This document shows positions 26,249 through 34,313 of a DNA stretch of 64,000 nt, one piece after another. Within the stretch, counting starts at the first letter, position 1. Each line of letters starts with the position of its first letter. Both the position numbers and the translations under genes were made by a program. Below the pieces are notes generated by a model that ran no database searches, was not told the origin of the DNA, and worked only from the letters and a program-made list of their open reading frames with translations. Source of the stretch: an uncultured Aquimarina sp. (GTDB lineage: Bacteria; Bacteroidota; Bacteroidia; Flavobacteriales; Flavobacteriaceae); NCBI GenBank assembly GCA_947498705.1, contig CANMLW010000012.1:1-64000 (forward strand), written 5' to 3'.

Positions 26249-27283
26249 ATGAGTAAAGGAGTTCTTCTTGTTAATTTAGGATCACCAGACAGCACCGATC
26301 CAAAAGATGTAAAAAAATATCTTGGTGAATTTTTAATGGACCCTCGAGTGATCGATGTTCCTTTATGGGCTCGTACATTAATCGTTAAAGGAATTATTCT
26401 AAATACAAGACCAAAAAAATCTGCAGCTGCCTATCAAAAAATCTGGTGGAAAGAAGGATCGCCTCTTATCGTATTATCAGAACGCTTACAAAAAAAAGTT
26501 TCAGATCGTACGGCTATCCCTATCGGACTTGCAATGCGATATGGATCTATGAGCATAAAAAAAGGGTTACAGGAGTTGCATGATCAAGGAGTGAGAGAAG
26601 TAATGATTGTCCCTCTTTATCCTCAGTTTGCAATGGCGACTACAGAAACCATTTTGGTATTAGCAGAAGAATTGAGAGCAGCTCACTTTCCTGAAATGAA
26701 ACTAACGAATGTACCCGCATTTTATAAAGATACAAGGTACATTGATATCTTATCTCAAAGTATTGGAGAAAAGTTAGAAAGTTTGGATTATGAACATCTT
26801 TTGTTTTCGTATCATGGTGTACCCGAACGACATATCAGAAAAAGCGATGTTACTCAATCACATTGTAAGATAGATGGTAGTTGTTGCAATACACCATCCT
26901 CTGCGCATGAATTCTGCTATCGTCATCAGTGCTATACAACCACCAAAATGGTTGCAGAAAAACTAAGTTTACCAGAAGGAACCTATTCAACTTCATTTCA
27001 ATCACGATTAGGATTTGATCCTTGGTTACAACCCTATACCGATCGTACTATAGAACGAATGGGAAAAGAAGGAATCAAGAAAATGGCTATTGTTACTCCT
27101 GCTTTTGTTGCTGACTGTTTAGAAACGCTGGAAGAAATCGCTATGGAAGGAGAAGAAATTTTTCATGAAGTTGGCGGAAAAGAGTTTACTACCATTCCTT
27201 GTCTAAATGATCGTGATGATTGGGCTGATCTTATTGCCAATTGGGTAAATAAGTGGGCACCTGTTAAAACGCAATCAGTATAA
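26249..27283 (+). CDS. hemH: Ferrochelatase
   Basis: 344 residues from the ATG at 26249 (MSKGVLLVNLGSPDS), the family start; the longer frame from 26051 is filler. The family blocks LLVNLGSP, YGSMSIKKGLQEL, VPLYPQFAMATTETIL and LLFSYHGVPERHI (the metal-binding histidine) are present, as is SFQSRLGFDPWLQPYT. A cysteine-rich loop (CKIDGSCCNTPSSAHEFCYRHQC) is present as in other Bacteroidota members. It inserts Fe2+ into the porphyrin. Its stop overlaps the start of the MATE gene (TAATG), so the two are translationally coupled. Confidence 0.95.
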   Translation: MSKGVLLVNLGSPDSTDPKDVKKYLGEFLMDPRVIDVPLWARTLIVKGIILNTRPKKSAAAYQKIWWKEGSPLIVLSERLQKKVSDRTAIPIGLAMRYGSMSIKKGLQELHDQGVREVMIVPLYPQFAMATTETILVLAEELRAAHFPEMKLTNVPAFYKDTRYIDILSQSIGEKLESLDYEHLLFSYHGVPERHIRKSDVTQSHCKIDGSCCNTPSSAHEFCYRHQCYTTTKMVAEKLSLPEGTYSTSFQSRLGFDPWLQPYTDRTIERMGKEGIKKMAIVTPAFVADCLETLEEIAMEGEEIFHEVGGKEFTTIPCLNDRDDWADLIANWVNKWAPVKTQSV

Positions 27284-28674
27284 TGGCCAAAGTAACCTCT
27301 GAAGCACTTGGTACAGAAACAATAGGAAAACTACTTATTAAGCAAGCGGTTCCTGCTTCTATAGGAATATTGGTGATGTCACTTAATGTCCTCATCGATT
27401 CTATTTTTGTTGGTAATTGGATCGGACCTATTGCCATTGCTGCTATTAATGTAGTATTACCTGTGTCTTTTTTTATTGCAGCATTAGGAATGGCAATTGG
27501 TATTGGAGGCTCTAGCATTATATCGAGAGCATTAGGGGCTGGTAATAAAGAAAAGGCATTACAAACTTTTGGAAACCAAATCATCTTAACCCTACTATGC
27601 ACAGTTTCATTAGTAATTTTGGGGCTTCTATTTGTAGATACTATTATCCCAAGGTTTGGAGGAAAAGGAGGCATTTTCGATCCCGCTAAAATATATTATA
27701 TTATCGTTTTGTACGGGGTTCCCATCCTTGGTTTTGCCATGATGGGAAATACAGTAATACGAGCAGAAGGAAAGCCAAAATTTGCAATGACGGCCATGAT
27801 CATACCAACGGTCGGAAACTTGTTAATGGATTATGTTTTCATTAAACTATTGGACATGGGCATGCATGGTGCTGCATGGGCAACTACGGGATCTTATCTT
27901 GCATGTTTTTTATACATTGCATGGTTCTTTTCTTCTAAAAACTCTGAACTAAAAGTAAGATTTAGACATTTCGTACTGCAAAAAAAAATAGTTTCAGAAA
28001 TTGCCTCACTTGGTGGGGTTACATTGGCCAGACAAGCGGTTGTTAGTATTACTTATTTATTGATGAATAATATTTTATTCGATCTGGGACAAGAAGGTTT
28101 GGTAGCTGTATACGCAATCATAGGGCGTATGCTTATGTTTGCATTGTTTCCTGTTTTTGGTGTTACGCAAGGATTTTTACCCATTGCTGGTTACAACTAT
28201 GGTGCAAAACACTATAACAGAGTTCGAGAATCTATCAATACGGCCATCAAATATGCTGCTTTGGTAGCCACTCTTGTGTTTGTAGGTTTAATGATTTTTC
28301 CCTCAGAAATCTCTGCATTGTTTCTAAGTGACAACCCTAATCTTACTGCAAAAGAATTGGCATTAAACCAATTTGTACTTTCTCATACAGCAACACCAAT
28401 GCGTTTGGTATTTGCAGCCACACCAATAATTGCGCTTCAGTTAATAGGGGGTGCTTATTTTCAGGCCGTTGGAAAAGCAATCCCTGCATTGCTTCTCACT
28501 TTGTCACGCCAGGGATTCTTTTTTATTCCTTTAATTTTGGTTTTACCAAAATTTATGGGAGAATTAGGGGTTTGGATCTCATTTCCTATTGCCGATGTAT
28601 TAGCTACTATTGTTACCGGGTATTTTCTTAATAGAGAAATCAGAACAAAGCTTTTAAAGGCAAAGACCAGTTGA
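27283..28674 (+). CDS. MATE-family efflux transporter
   Basis: 463 residues with about 12 hydrophobic helices in two pseudo-symmetric bundles (for example LVMSLNVLIDSIFVGNWIGP at the start of the first, GGVTLARQAVVSITYLLMNN at the start of the second). The first bundle has the typical GIGGSSIISRALGAGNKEKA loop and the second RLVFAATPIIALQLIGGAYFQ. These proteins export cationic drugs or metabolites with Na+ or H+. It starts on the last base of hemH, so expression is coupled to ferrochelatase. Export of porphyrin or a toxic intermediate is possible but only a guess from position. Confidence 0.9.
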   Translation: MAKVTSEALGTETIGKLLIKQAVPASIGILVMSLNVLIDSIFVGNWIGPIAIAAINVVLPVSFFIAALGMAIGIGGSSIISRALGAGNKEKALQTFGNQIILTLLCTVSLVILGLLFVDTIIPRFGGKGGIFDPAKIYYIIVLYGVPILGFAMMGNTVIRAEGKPKFAMTAMIIPTVGNLLMDYVFIKLLDMGMHGAAWATTGSYLACFLYIAWFFSSKNSELKVRFRHFVLQKKIVSEIASLGGVTLARQAVVSITYLLMNNILFDLGQEGLVAVYAIIGRMLMFALFPVFGVTQGFLPIAGYNYGAKHYNRVRESINTAIKYAALVATLVFVGLMIFPSEISALFLSDNPNLTAKELALNQFVLSHTATPMRLVFAATPIIALQLIGGAYFQAVGKAIPALLLTLSRQGFFFIPLILVLPKFMGELGVWISFPIADVLATIVTGYFLNREIRTKLLKAKTS

Positions 28675-28688
28675 CACCTTAGACCAAA

Positions 28689-28724
28689 TAAACCATAAGA
28701 TGTGACGTTGCTTTATGGTTTTTT
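28689..28724. terminator. Terminator between convergent MATE and aminotransferase genes
   Basis: Stem AAACCATA / TATGGTTT followed by TTTT on the plus strand. An outer TTAGAC / GTCTTAG arm pair encloses it. It separates the convergent stops at 28674 and 28729. Confidence 0.7.
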
Positions 28725-28728
28725 AGTC

Positions 28729-29889
28729 TTAGAATCTCATTATATTACTAATTACATTTTTTCTTTTCGTTTTTATATCAAAACGTTCCTCTAACGCTTC
28801 TTTAATACGCTCCAGGCCTTCTAAAATATATTGCTTACGTTCTCCTATTCCAATTCTAAAATGATAATCCATCCCGTAACAATCGCCTGCCAGAATAAAA
28901 ACACTTTTTTCTGTTCGCAACCATTCTGCTAATTTGGTAGAGTTAATATCTAGATTGTATTTTACAAATAACATTCCACCTCCTTTGGGAGCGACATACT
29001 CGAATAAATCCCCATATTGATCTAACCACTCTTTTACTGCCACCAGGTTTTCATTCAACATGGTCCTATTTCTTCTCAATATCTGTTGTCGTCTTTCTGG
29101 TCGTAATGCAATTTCTGCAATATGATGACTCATAACCCCTGCCGTTATAGAAGTATAATCATGATATGCCCAGGTATCTGCAATAACATCTTCTGGTCCA
29201 ACCAACCAACCAAGACGCAATCCGGGTAAAGCATATGCTTTGGATAACCCCCCATTTACCATTACTTTATCATATACCCCTACAAAACTATCGATGGTTT
29301 GACCATTTAGTTCTGCTCCCATATAGACCTCATCACAATAAATCCAAGCATCAACGCTCTTTGCTATATCAACAATTTCTAACATTTCATCACCACTAAG
29401 TGTATACCCCGTTGGGTTGTTAGGGTTGCAAAGTGCTATCATCTTGGTTTTTGATGTCACCAAAGACCTTAACTCTTCTAAATCAGGTCTCCAATGGTCA
29501 TCTTCTTTAAGGTGAAATGCTTTTGTAATACAACCCATTTCTTTTGCAATCCCCCATATTTGCATATAGTTTGGAACCATCATCACTACTTCATCTCCTT
29601 TTTCTAATAAGGTATGACAAGCAATAAAATTAGCTTCTGAAGAACCATTGGTTACCAGTATATTCTCCTCATCTGCTCCACTATAAAGTGCGCTTATTCT
29701 TTTACGAAGTGGTATAGAACCATTTGTTTGTCCATATCCTAATACCAAATTTGTTAAGTCTTTTATTTCATCATTGGTCAACAATTCTTGTAAGGTATAA
29801 GGATGAAAACCACTTTCTGTTAAATTATAATCTACAGTATTTTCGAATAATGACTGTACTCGCTCTAGCTCAAAAATTGGAATATTCAT
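28729..29889 (-). CDS. PLP-dependent aminotransferase, class I/II
   Basis: 386 residues of fold-type I. NPNNPTGYTLS (about 158-168), YCDEVYMGAE with the pyridine-nitrogen aspartate, the PLP lysine in GGLSKAYALPGLRLGW, and a C-terminal RIGIG arginine for the substrate carboxylate are all visible. It is the third gene of a minus-strand operon after a dehydratase and an ornithine-cyclodeaminase-family gene, 12 bp from the latter. The substrate is unknown; the close linkage implies it handles the same amino/oxo acid pair. The last few residues (TKRKNVISNIMRF) extend beyond the usual end. Confidence 0.9.
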   Translation of the reverse strand: MNIPIFELERVQSLFENTVDYNLTESGFHPYTLQELLTNDEIKDLTNLVLGYGQTNGSIPLRKRISALYSGADEENILVTNGSSEANFIACHTLLEKGDEVVMMVPNYMQIWGIAKEMGCITKAFHLKEDDHWRPDLEELRSLVTSKTKMIALCNPNNPTGYTLSGDEMLEIVDIAKSVDAWIYCDEVYMGAELNGQTIDSFVGVYDKVMVNGGLSKAYALPGLRLGWLVGPEDVIADTWAYHDYTSITAGVMSHHIAEIALRPERRQQILRRNRTMLNENLVAVKEWLDQYGDLFEYVAPKGGGMLFVKYNLDINSTKLAEWLRTEKSVFILAGDCYGMDYHFRIGIGERKQYILEGLERIKEALEERFDIKTKRKNVISNIMRF

Positions 29890-29901
29890 ACTTCATCTTT
29901 T

Positions 29902-30849
29902 TTAATTATTCATATATTTTTTATACACTGCTTTTGCAATCATAATATCTTGTACCGCAACACCTGTTAAATCGGCAACGGTGATCTGTGTATCGTTTTT
30001 ACGTTGTAAAGAGGGAGTCTGGATTGCTATTCCCAACTCGACGACATTGGCTTGTGTTATAAAACCATCTTTTAACGCTCTAAATACCTCTCCTCTTGTT
30101 TTACTTTGACTAATACTATCTACCACCACAATATCTGCTTTCTGTAGCAATGCACTTTCTAGCTCTTGTTTGTTTTCTGTATCAGCACCTACCGCAGTAA
30201 TATGTGTACCTTCCAAAATATCTTCTTCTTTAAGCAAAGGAATTTCTGATGGGGTTGTGGTTACAATCAAGTTACAATTTTGTGCAACCTGGGTAGTAGA
30301 TGACGCTATTTTTATTTCACACTCCCCTAATTGATTTTTAAATTTTTTCGTATTCTCAGCATCTCTTCCCCATACCCAAACCGAAATATTCGGATAAAAT
30401 CTCTGAAGATATTGTAATTGCAATTTTGCCTGAATACCGGTACCTATAATGCCAATTCCTTTTATTTTTTTGGGAGCAAAATATTGTGAGACCATGGCAC
30501 CTGCTGCCGCAGTACGAATATCTGTAAGTAATCCTTCATCTAACAATATCCCTCTAGGCTCACCTGTTTTTTGACTAAAAAGAAGCATCATTCCCTGGCT
30601 AGTCGAAATCCCAAACTTAACATTACCATAGAAACCAGAAGCCACCTTAATCACAAAATAATCATCCTCTTTTATGTATCCATATTTGATATGGGTTTCT
30701 CCTTTAGGGTTATTAAAAAGTAATTCTCCTACTGGCGGAACCATCGTATTCTGGTTACTATATTGTACAAAACCCTCTTTCATTGCTGCAACAACATCGA
30801 TATCCTTAACAATAGATTTGATTTGCTTTTGATTAATAATTGTGGTCAT
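29902..30849 (-). CDS. Ornithine cyclodeaminase / mu-crystallin family protein
   Basis: 315 residues. The N-terminal half forms the dimer/substrate domain, with SGFYGNVKFGISTSQGMMLLF and LLTDIRTAAAGAMVSQ. The Rossmann motif GIGIIGTGIQAKLQLQYL is next, followed by TTTPSEIPLL and AVGADTENKQEL. Members deaminate and cyclise ornithine, or reduce imino acids with NAD(P)H (alanine, iminosuccinate or ketimine reductases). Next to a dehydratase and an aminotransferase, an imine reductase is the most attractive reading. The start overlaps the dehydratase 3' end by 17 bp, showing translational coupling. Confidence 0.88.
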   Translation of the reverse strand: MTTIINQKQIKSIVKDIDVVAAMKEGFVQYSNQNTMVPPVGELLFNNPKGETHIKYGYIKEDDYFVIKVASGFYGNVKFGISTSQGMMLLFSQKTGEPRGILLDEGLLTDIRTAAAGAMVSQYFAPKKIKGIGIIGTGIQAKLQLQYLQRFYPNISVWVWGRDAENTKKFKNQLGECEIKIASSTTQVAQNCNLIVTTTPSEIPLLKEEDILEGTHITAVGADTENKQELESALLQKADIVVVDSISQSKTRGEVFRALKDGFITQANVVELGIAIQTPSLQRKNDTQITVADLTGVAVQDIMIAKAVYKKYMNN

Positions 30850-31795
30850 ACTCTATTAATATTTCGGTTAGTAATGTTGTGTTTATTTTTTTTCCGGTAA
30901 GTACCAAAACCACATTTTTTCCTTGGTATTTTTTATGTTCGAACAGCGCTGCAACCGGAAGTGCTGATGCAGGCTCTATTAATGTATGGTGGTTATTGAC
31001 TATAAATGCTATTGCCTTTTTGATGGTGTTTTCTTGTATAAGTTCGAAACTAGAGAGGTGTTTTTTACATATATCAAAGGTGATTGCTTTGTCTTCGATT
31101 CCTCCTGCCGTAGCATCAGAAATAGTATTTTGTATACTTGGTTTCACTATTCTATTATTCTGCACAGATTCATACATCTCTGCTGCATTTTTAGGCTGGC
31201 ATCCAACAACTTCTGTTTCAAACTCCTTAAAATATGAAGCTATGCCTGCAACAAGTCCACCCCCACCAACAGGTGTAAGCACAACATCTACATTTGGTAA
31301 TTGTTTCTTTATTTCTAAACCTATGGTCCCCTGCCCTTTAATAATTTCTAAATCGTTATAAGGATGAATCATAATTCCTTGTATTTCTTTGGCATACGCA
31401 ACTGCTTTTTGTTCGGCTTCCATACTATTTTTTCCATAAAAATGGATTGTCAAATCATATGACTGTAACGCTTTTACTTTTACCTTACTGGTTGTATGCG
31501 GAAGGAATAAAACGCCTCTAAAACCAAAAACCTTTGAAGCATATCCAAAAGCTGCTGCGTGATTTCCTGTTGAAGCGGCAACAAACGTCTTTTCGAAGTC
31601 TTCTTTGTCAACACTATATAACTTACTTAATAATCCTCGTATTTTAAAAGAACCTGTATGCTGTAAATGCTCCATTTTTAGATATACATTCGCTCCTGAT
31701 ATAGCACTCAATGCTGATGAATAAATCAGTGGTGTCTCATAAATATCATTTTTAATAAGTTGATACGTATTTGTTATATCAGACATTGAAATCAT
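30833..31795 (-). CDS. Fold-type II PLP dehydratase (threonine/serine dehydratase or serine-racemase-like)
   Basis: 320 residues, the short form without the C-terminal ACT regulatory domain of biosynthetic IlvA. The PLP lysine is in TGSFKIRG (about 48-55), the phosphate-binding glycine loop in VGGGGLVAG, and the asparagine loop in STGNHAAAFG. This class includes catabolic threonine dehydratase, serine racemase, hydroxyaspartate dehydratase and the EutB protein of hydroxyectoine use. It is the first gene of the operon, directly behind a structured leader with a terminator. M1 or M4 could be the start; a GGGGA stretch suits M4 better. No second pathway gene is nearby to fix the substrate. Confidence 0.88.
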   Translation of the reverse strand: MISMSDITNTYQLIKNDIYETPLIYSSALSAISGANVYLKMEHLQHTGSFKIRGLLSKLYSVDKEDFEKTFVAASTGNHAAAFGYASKVFGFRGVLFLPHTTSKVKVKALQSYDLTIHFYGKNSMEAEQKAVAYAKEIQGIMIHPYNDLEIIKGQGTIGLEIKKQLPNVDVVLTPVGGGGLVAGIASYFKEFETEVVGCQPKNAAEMYESVQNNRIVKPSIQNTISDATAGGIEDKAITFDICKKHLSSFELIQENTIKKAIAFIVNNHHTLIEPASALPVAALFEHKKYQGKNVVLVLTGKKINTTLLTEILIEYDHNY

Positions 31796-31828
31796 TCCCC
31801 TACTTTTTTCTTTAACTCAATTTATCCA

Positions 31829-31884
31829 TAAAAAAACCTCCGTACACCAAAATCCTATTTAAATGGATAAGGTATACGGAGGTT
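31829..31884 (-). terminator. Leader terminator before the dehydratase operon
   Basis: On the minus strand: AACCTCCGTATACC, a ~22-nt apical region with an inner GGAT/ATCC pairing, GGTGTACGGAGG, then eight T residues. The 14-bp stem has one imperfect pair. It ends about 33 bp before the start codon. Confidence 0.85.
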
Positions 31885-31900
31885 TCCGCAAAAAATTCAC
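31859..31900 (-). CDS. Possible 13-residue leader peptide
   Basis: GTG start 9 bp after a GGGAG sequence on the minus strand, coding VNFLRKPPYTLSI and stopping with TAA inside the terminator loop. Ribosomes on this frame would cover the 5' arm of the terminator, as in translation-controlled attenuation. It is too short to trust on coding grounds and has no obvious run of one regulatory codon. Confidence 0.25.
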   Translation of the reverse strand: MNFLRKPPYTLSI

Positions 31901-31970
31901 TTATTCTCCCAGTTTCTTCCTTATGACAGAGAATAGGTGTGTAGCAACCGCTACATAATTTTTTCTATAA

Positions 31971-31978
31971 CAAATATA
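31971..31978 (-). promoter_or_regulatory. -7 promoter box of the dehydratase operon
   Basis: TATATTTG, a perfect TAnnTTTG, placed so that transcription would begin just before hairpin 1 of the leader. A second possible box (TATTTTTG, 32023-32030) lies about 50 bp further upstream. Confidence 0.5.
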
Positions 31979-32122
31979 GAAAAAATATTACAATAATTCA
32001 TTGATAAACAATATGCTACTTTCAAAAATATACTTATCAGGATTATTATTTATTAGTCAAAACAAATTGAAGTTGCTTAAAAAAGCAACTTATATAATCA
32101 GAACACATTCGAGATTTTCAGT

Positions 32123-32130
32123 TATCTTCG
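32123..32130 (+). promoter_or_regulatory. -7-like box of hemJ
   Basis: TATCTTCG, one mismatch from TAnnTTTG, 48 bp before the hemJ start. The identical octamer precedes yicC at 32799-32806. Confidence 0.35.
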
Positions 32131-32177
32131 CCCAAGAATCAAAACGTTCTTTCTTCTATCATTGATTTATTATTTAT

Positions 32178-32729
32178 ATGAGCGAATATTACAATTACAT
32201 AAAGTCATTACACCTCATCTTTGTTATTACCTGGTTTGCAGGGTTATTTTATATCCCCAGATTATTTGTTTATCAAATAGAAGCTTCTCAAAAGCCACTC
32301 CCTGATAAAGAAATATTAGGTAAACAACTTAAATTAATGGCCAAAAGACTTTGGTTTATTATTACCTGGCCATCGGCCATACTAGCTACCTTATTTGCTG
32401 TATGGTTGTTGATCATTGTCCCAGAATGGTTACAAGAACCCTGGATGCATGTTAAACTTGGTTTTGTAGTATTGTTATTTGCATATCACTTAAAATGCCA
32501 TCATATTTACAATCAACTTCAGAATGATATAATTAAATGGTCTTCTGGTAAAATGCGTATCTGGAACGAAGGTTCTACAATAATTTTGTTTTCGGTTATT
32601 TTCCTTGTAATACTAAAAGATGCAGTAAATTGGGTATTTGGCGTTATTGGTATCATATCTCTATCAGTACTACTAATGCTAGGAATCAGACTATACAAAA
32701 AGATAAGAGATAAAAACCCAGAAGCCTAA
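32178..32729 (+). CDS. hemJ: Protoporphyrinogen IX oxidase HemJ
   Basis: 183 residues with four to five transmembrane helices. The HemJ/UPF0093 N-terminus is clear: SLHLIFVITWFAGLFYIPRLFVY, with the conserved histidine at about 12. The FITWPSA, WMHVKLGFV and YHLKCHHIY blocks of the family follow. It oxidises protoporphyrinogen IX to protoporphyrin IX in the inner membrane using a bound heme, the step before ferrochelatase. It belongs functionally with hemH and the hemA operon, but here it is separated from them by the dehydratase operon. Nothing downstream is tightly linked. Confidence 0.9.
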   Translation: MSEYYNYIKSLHLIFVITWFAGLFYIPRLFVYQIEASQKPLPDKEILGKQLKLMAKRLWFIITWPSAILATLFAVWLLIIVPEWLQEPWMHVKLGFVVLLFAYHLKCHHIYNQLQNDIIKWSSGKMRIWNEGSTIILFSVIFLVILKDAVNWVFGVIGIISLSVLLMLGIRLYKKIRDKNPEA

Positions 32730-32798
32730 ACGACCTAAACATTTACCTTGTATTATCCTGTAAATTATCCTTACTGCTCTTACCTCACTACTTTTCAT

Positions 32799-32806
32799 TA
32801 TCTTCG
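32799..32806 (+). promoter_or_regulatory. -7-like box of yicC operon
   Basis: TATCTTCG, 22 bp before the yicC start. It probably drives yicC-gmk-nadD. Confidence 0.35.
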
Positions 32807-32827
32807 TGTAATTTTTAGTACAATTCT

Positions 32828-33685
32828 ATGATCAAATCGATGACGGGCTTTGGGAAATCTATCCTTCAGTTACCCACAAAAAAAATAACTATTGAAGTAA
32901 AATCACTTAATAGTAAAAACCTAGATCTCAATGCCAGAATCCCTTCTCAATATAGAGAGAAGGAGCTTGAAATGCGAAACACTATAGCCAAAAAACTAGC
33001 ACGAGGTAAGGTAGATTTTGGGCTTTATGTAGAAATAACAGCAGAAGAGACGTCGAACAAAGTGAATGAAGGAGTTGTAAAAGAATATATGAAGCAACTC
33101 TCTGTTATACACCCCGGAGATGCTACAGAACTTTTAAAAATGGCTATTCGCATGCCCGACGCATTAAAAACAGAACGAGAAGAAATTGATGAAAAAGAGT
33201 TTAATGCGATCAAGGAAGCTTTAGATAAAGCATTATCTGAAATTGAAAGTTATCGTGTTGATGAAGGAAAAGCTCTAGAAAAAGATTTTAATATTCGTAT
33301 CAAAAATATAAGTGCTTTACTTGACAAGGTGATGGAAATGGATCCTGAGCGTATGGAAGGTGTTAGAGAACGACTGAATAAAGCTGTTGCCGAACTAAAA
33401 GAAGAAGCCGATCAAAATCGTTTTGAACAAGAATTAATCTATTACTTGGAAAAATTCGATATTACAGAAGAAAAAGTGCGATTATCAAATCATCTCGAAT
33501 ATTTTGCAACTACTTTGGACTCTGCAGATTCTAACGGTAAAAAATTAGGTTTTATCACACAAGAGTTGGGTCGCGAAATCAACACTATTGGTAGTAAATC
33601 TAATTATGCTCCCATGCAGCAGTTGGTGGTGCAGATGAAAGATGAACTCGAAAAAATCAAAGAACAATTACTAAACGTATTATAG
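32828..33685 (+). CDS. yicC: YicC/YloC-family endoribonuclease
   Basis: 285 residues. The N-terminal MIKSMTGFGKS and VEVKSLNSKNLDLNARIP-type block (here IEVKSLNSKNLDLNARIPSQYREKE) and the C-terminal LGFITQELGREINTIGSKSNYAPMQQLVVQMKDELEKIKEQLLNVL are diagnostic. The middle is helical and charged. Members are endoribonucleases involved in small-RNA decay. It begins the run yicC-gmk-nadD, with only 4 bp to gmk; the yicC-gmk pairing is common across bacteria. Confidence 0.93.
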   Translation: MIKSMTGFGKSILQLPTKKITIEVKSLNSKNLDLNARIPSQYREKELEMRNTIAKKLARGKVDFGLYVEITAEETSNKVNEGVVKEYMKQLSVIHPGDATELLKMAIRMPDALKTEREEIDEKEFNAIKEALDKALSEIESYRVDEGKALEKDFNIRIKNISALLDKVMEMDPERMEGVRERLNKAVAELKEEADQNRFEQELIYYLEKFDITEEKVRLSNHLEYFATTLDSADSNGKKLGFITQELGREINTIGSKSNYAPMQQLVVQMKDELEKIKEQLLNVL

Positions 33686-33689
33686 CTAA

Positions 33690-34262
33690 ATGAACCAAGG
33701 TAAACTTATTGTGCTTTCTGCTCCTTCAGGAAGCGGAAAAACTACTTTAGTTAAATATTTACTGAATCAAGAAGAACTTAATCTTGGCTTTTCTATTTCT
33801 GCTGCATCTCGTGAGCCACGAGGAGGAGAAATTCATGGAAAAGATTATTATTTTTTATCCTTAAGAGATTTTAAAGATAAAATTAAAGCCGACGAATTTC
33901 TAGAGTGGGAAGAGGTATATCGTGATAACTTTTATGGTACTCTAAAAACCGAGGTACAACGCTTATGGGATCAGGGAAAACATGTAATATTTGATATTGA
34001 CGTAGTAGGTGGGTTAGATATTAAAAGAATTTACCCCGATAGAACGCTTGCGGTTTTTATCAAACCTCCTAGTATTGAAGAATTAAAAATTCGTTTAAAA
34101 AAGCGTAAAACAGAATCTGAAGATAAAATCAATATGAGGGTCTCTAAAGCATCGACAGAAATGGCCACGGCACCTCAATTCGACGCTATCGTAACTAACG
34201 ATAATCTGGAAAACGCAAAAAGCGAAGTACTGCAACTAGTGAAAAAATTTCTTTCTAAATAA
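33690..34262 (+). CDS. gmk: Guanylate kinase
   Basis: 190 residues. P-loop SAPSGSGKTTL (about 9-19), the GMP-binding block SAASREPRGGEIHGKDYYFLS, EWEEVYRDNFYGT, and DIDVVGGLDIK (Walker B) are all in place. It phosphorylates GMP to GDP. Length and motif order are standard. It is 4 bp downstream of yicC and 51 bp upstream of nadD, all on the plus strand. Confidence 0.96.
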   Translation: MNQGKLIVLSAPSGSGKTTLVKYLLNQEELNLGFSISAASREPRGGEIHGKDYYFLSLRDFKDKIKADEFLEWEEVYRDNFYGTLKTEVQRLWDQGKHVIFDIDVVGGLDIKRIYPDRTLAVFIKPPSIEELKIRLKKRKTESEDKINMRVSKASTEMATAPQFDAIVTNDNLENAKSEVLQLVKKFLSK

Positions 34263-34313
34263 GCTTTCTAGATACTAGATGGTAACGTATCTACAAGAAA
34301 AAGATTCTTTCTG

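Larger units (their letters stand above)
31796..31966 (-). promoter_or_regulatory. Structured leader with terminator (attenuator or riboswitch candidate)
   Basis: Read on the minus strand from about 31966. Hairpin 1 is GTAGC-GGTT-GCTAC (31941-31954). Hairpin 2 is TATTCTC / GAGAATA (31902-31935) around a 20-nt loop. An intrinsic terminator follows (31829-31884), and then the first codon of the dehydratase at 31795. No gene ends on this strand upstream, so the terminator can only serve to control this operon. ACACC between hairpins 1 and 2 can pair with GGUGU of the terminator, a possible antiterminator. It matches no riboswitch class I can recall. Attenuation by a short peptide is the alternative. 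Confidence 0.6.
31967..32177. other. Divergent intergenic space before hemJ
   Basis: It contains the promoter boxes of the minus-strand dehydratase operon, a palindrome AGTTGCTT-AAAA-AAGCAACT (32071-32090), and the hemJ -7 box at 32123-32130. No gene is seen. Confidence 0.55.

Noticed and set aside
27264-27674. 136-codon minus-strand frame opposite hemH end and the MATE gene
   Set aside because: A shadow of a highly biased membrane-protein coding strand; its Pro/Ile/Ala-rich product has no family look.
30840-31361. 173-codon plus-strand open frame opposite the dehydratase gene
   Set aside because: It lies entirely antisense to a well-supported gene with catalytic motifs; its own product is Ser/Thr/Phe-rich and has no domain-like pattern.
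28729-31795. Beta-hydroxyaspartate cycle or hydroxyectoine degradation operon
   Set aside because: The dehydratase and cyclodeaminase-family genes fit, but the hydroxyaspartate aldolase, ectoine hydrolase and deacetylase genes are all missing, and the aminotransferase is a class I/II rather than class V enzyme.
31796-31966. Known riboswitch (TPP, SAM, cobalamin, glycine, guanidine, fluoride) in the dehydratase leader
   Set aside because: None of the conserved cores of these classes that I know is present on either strand.
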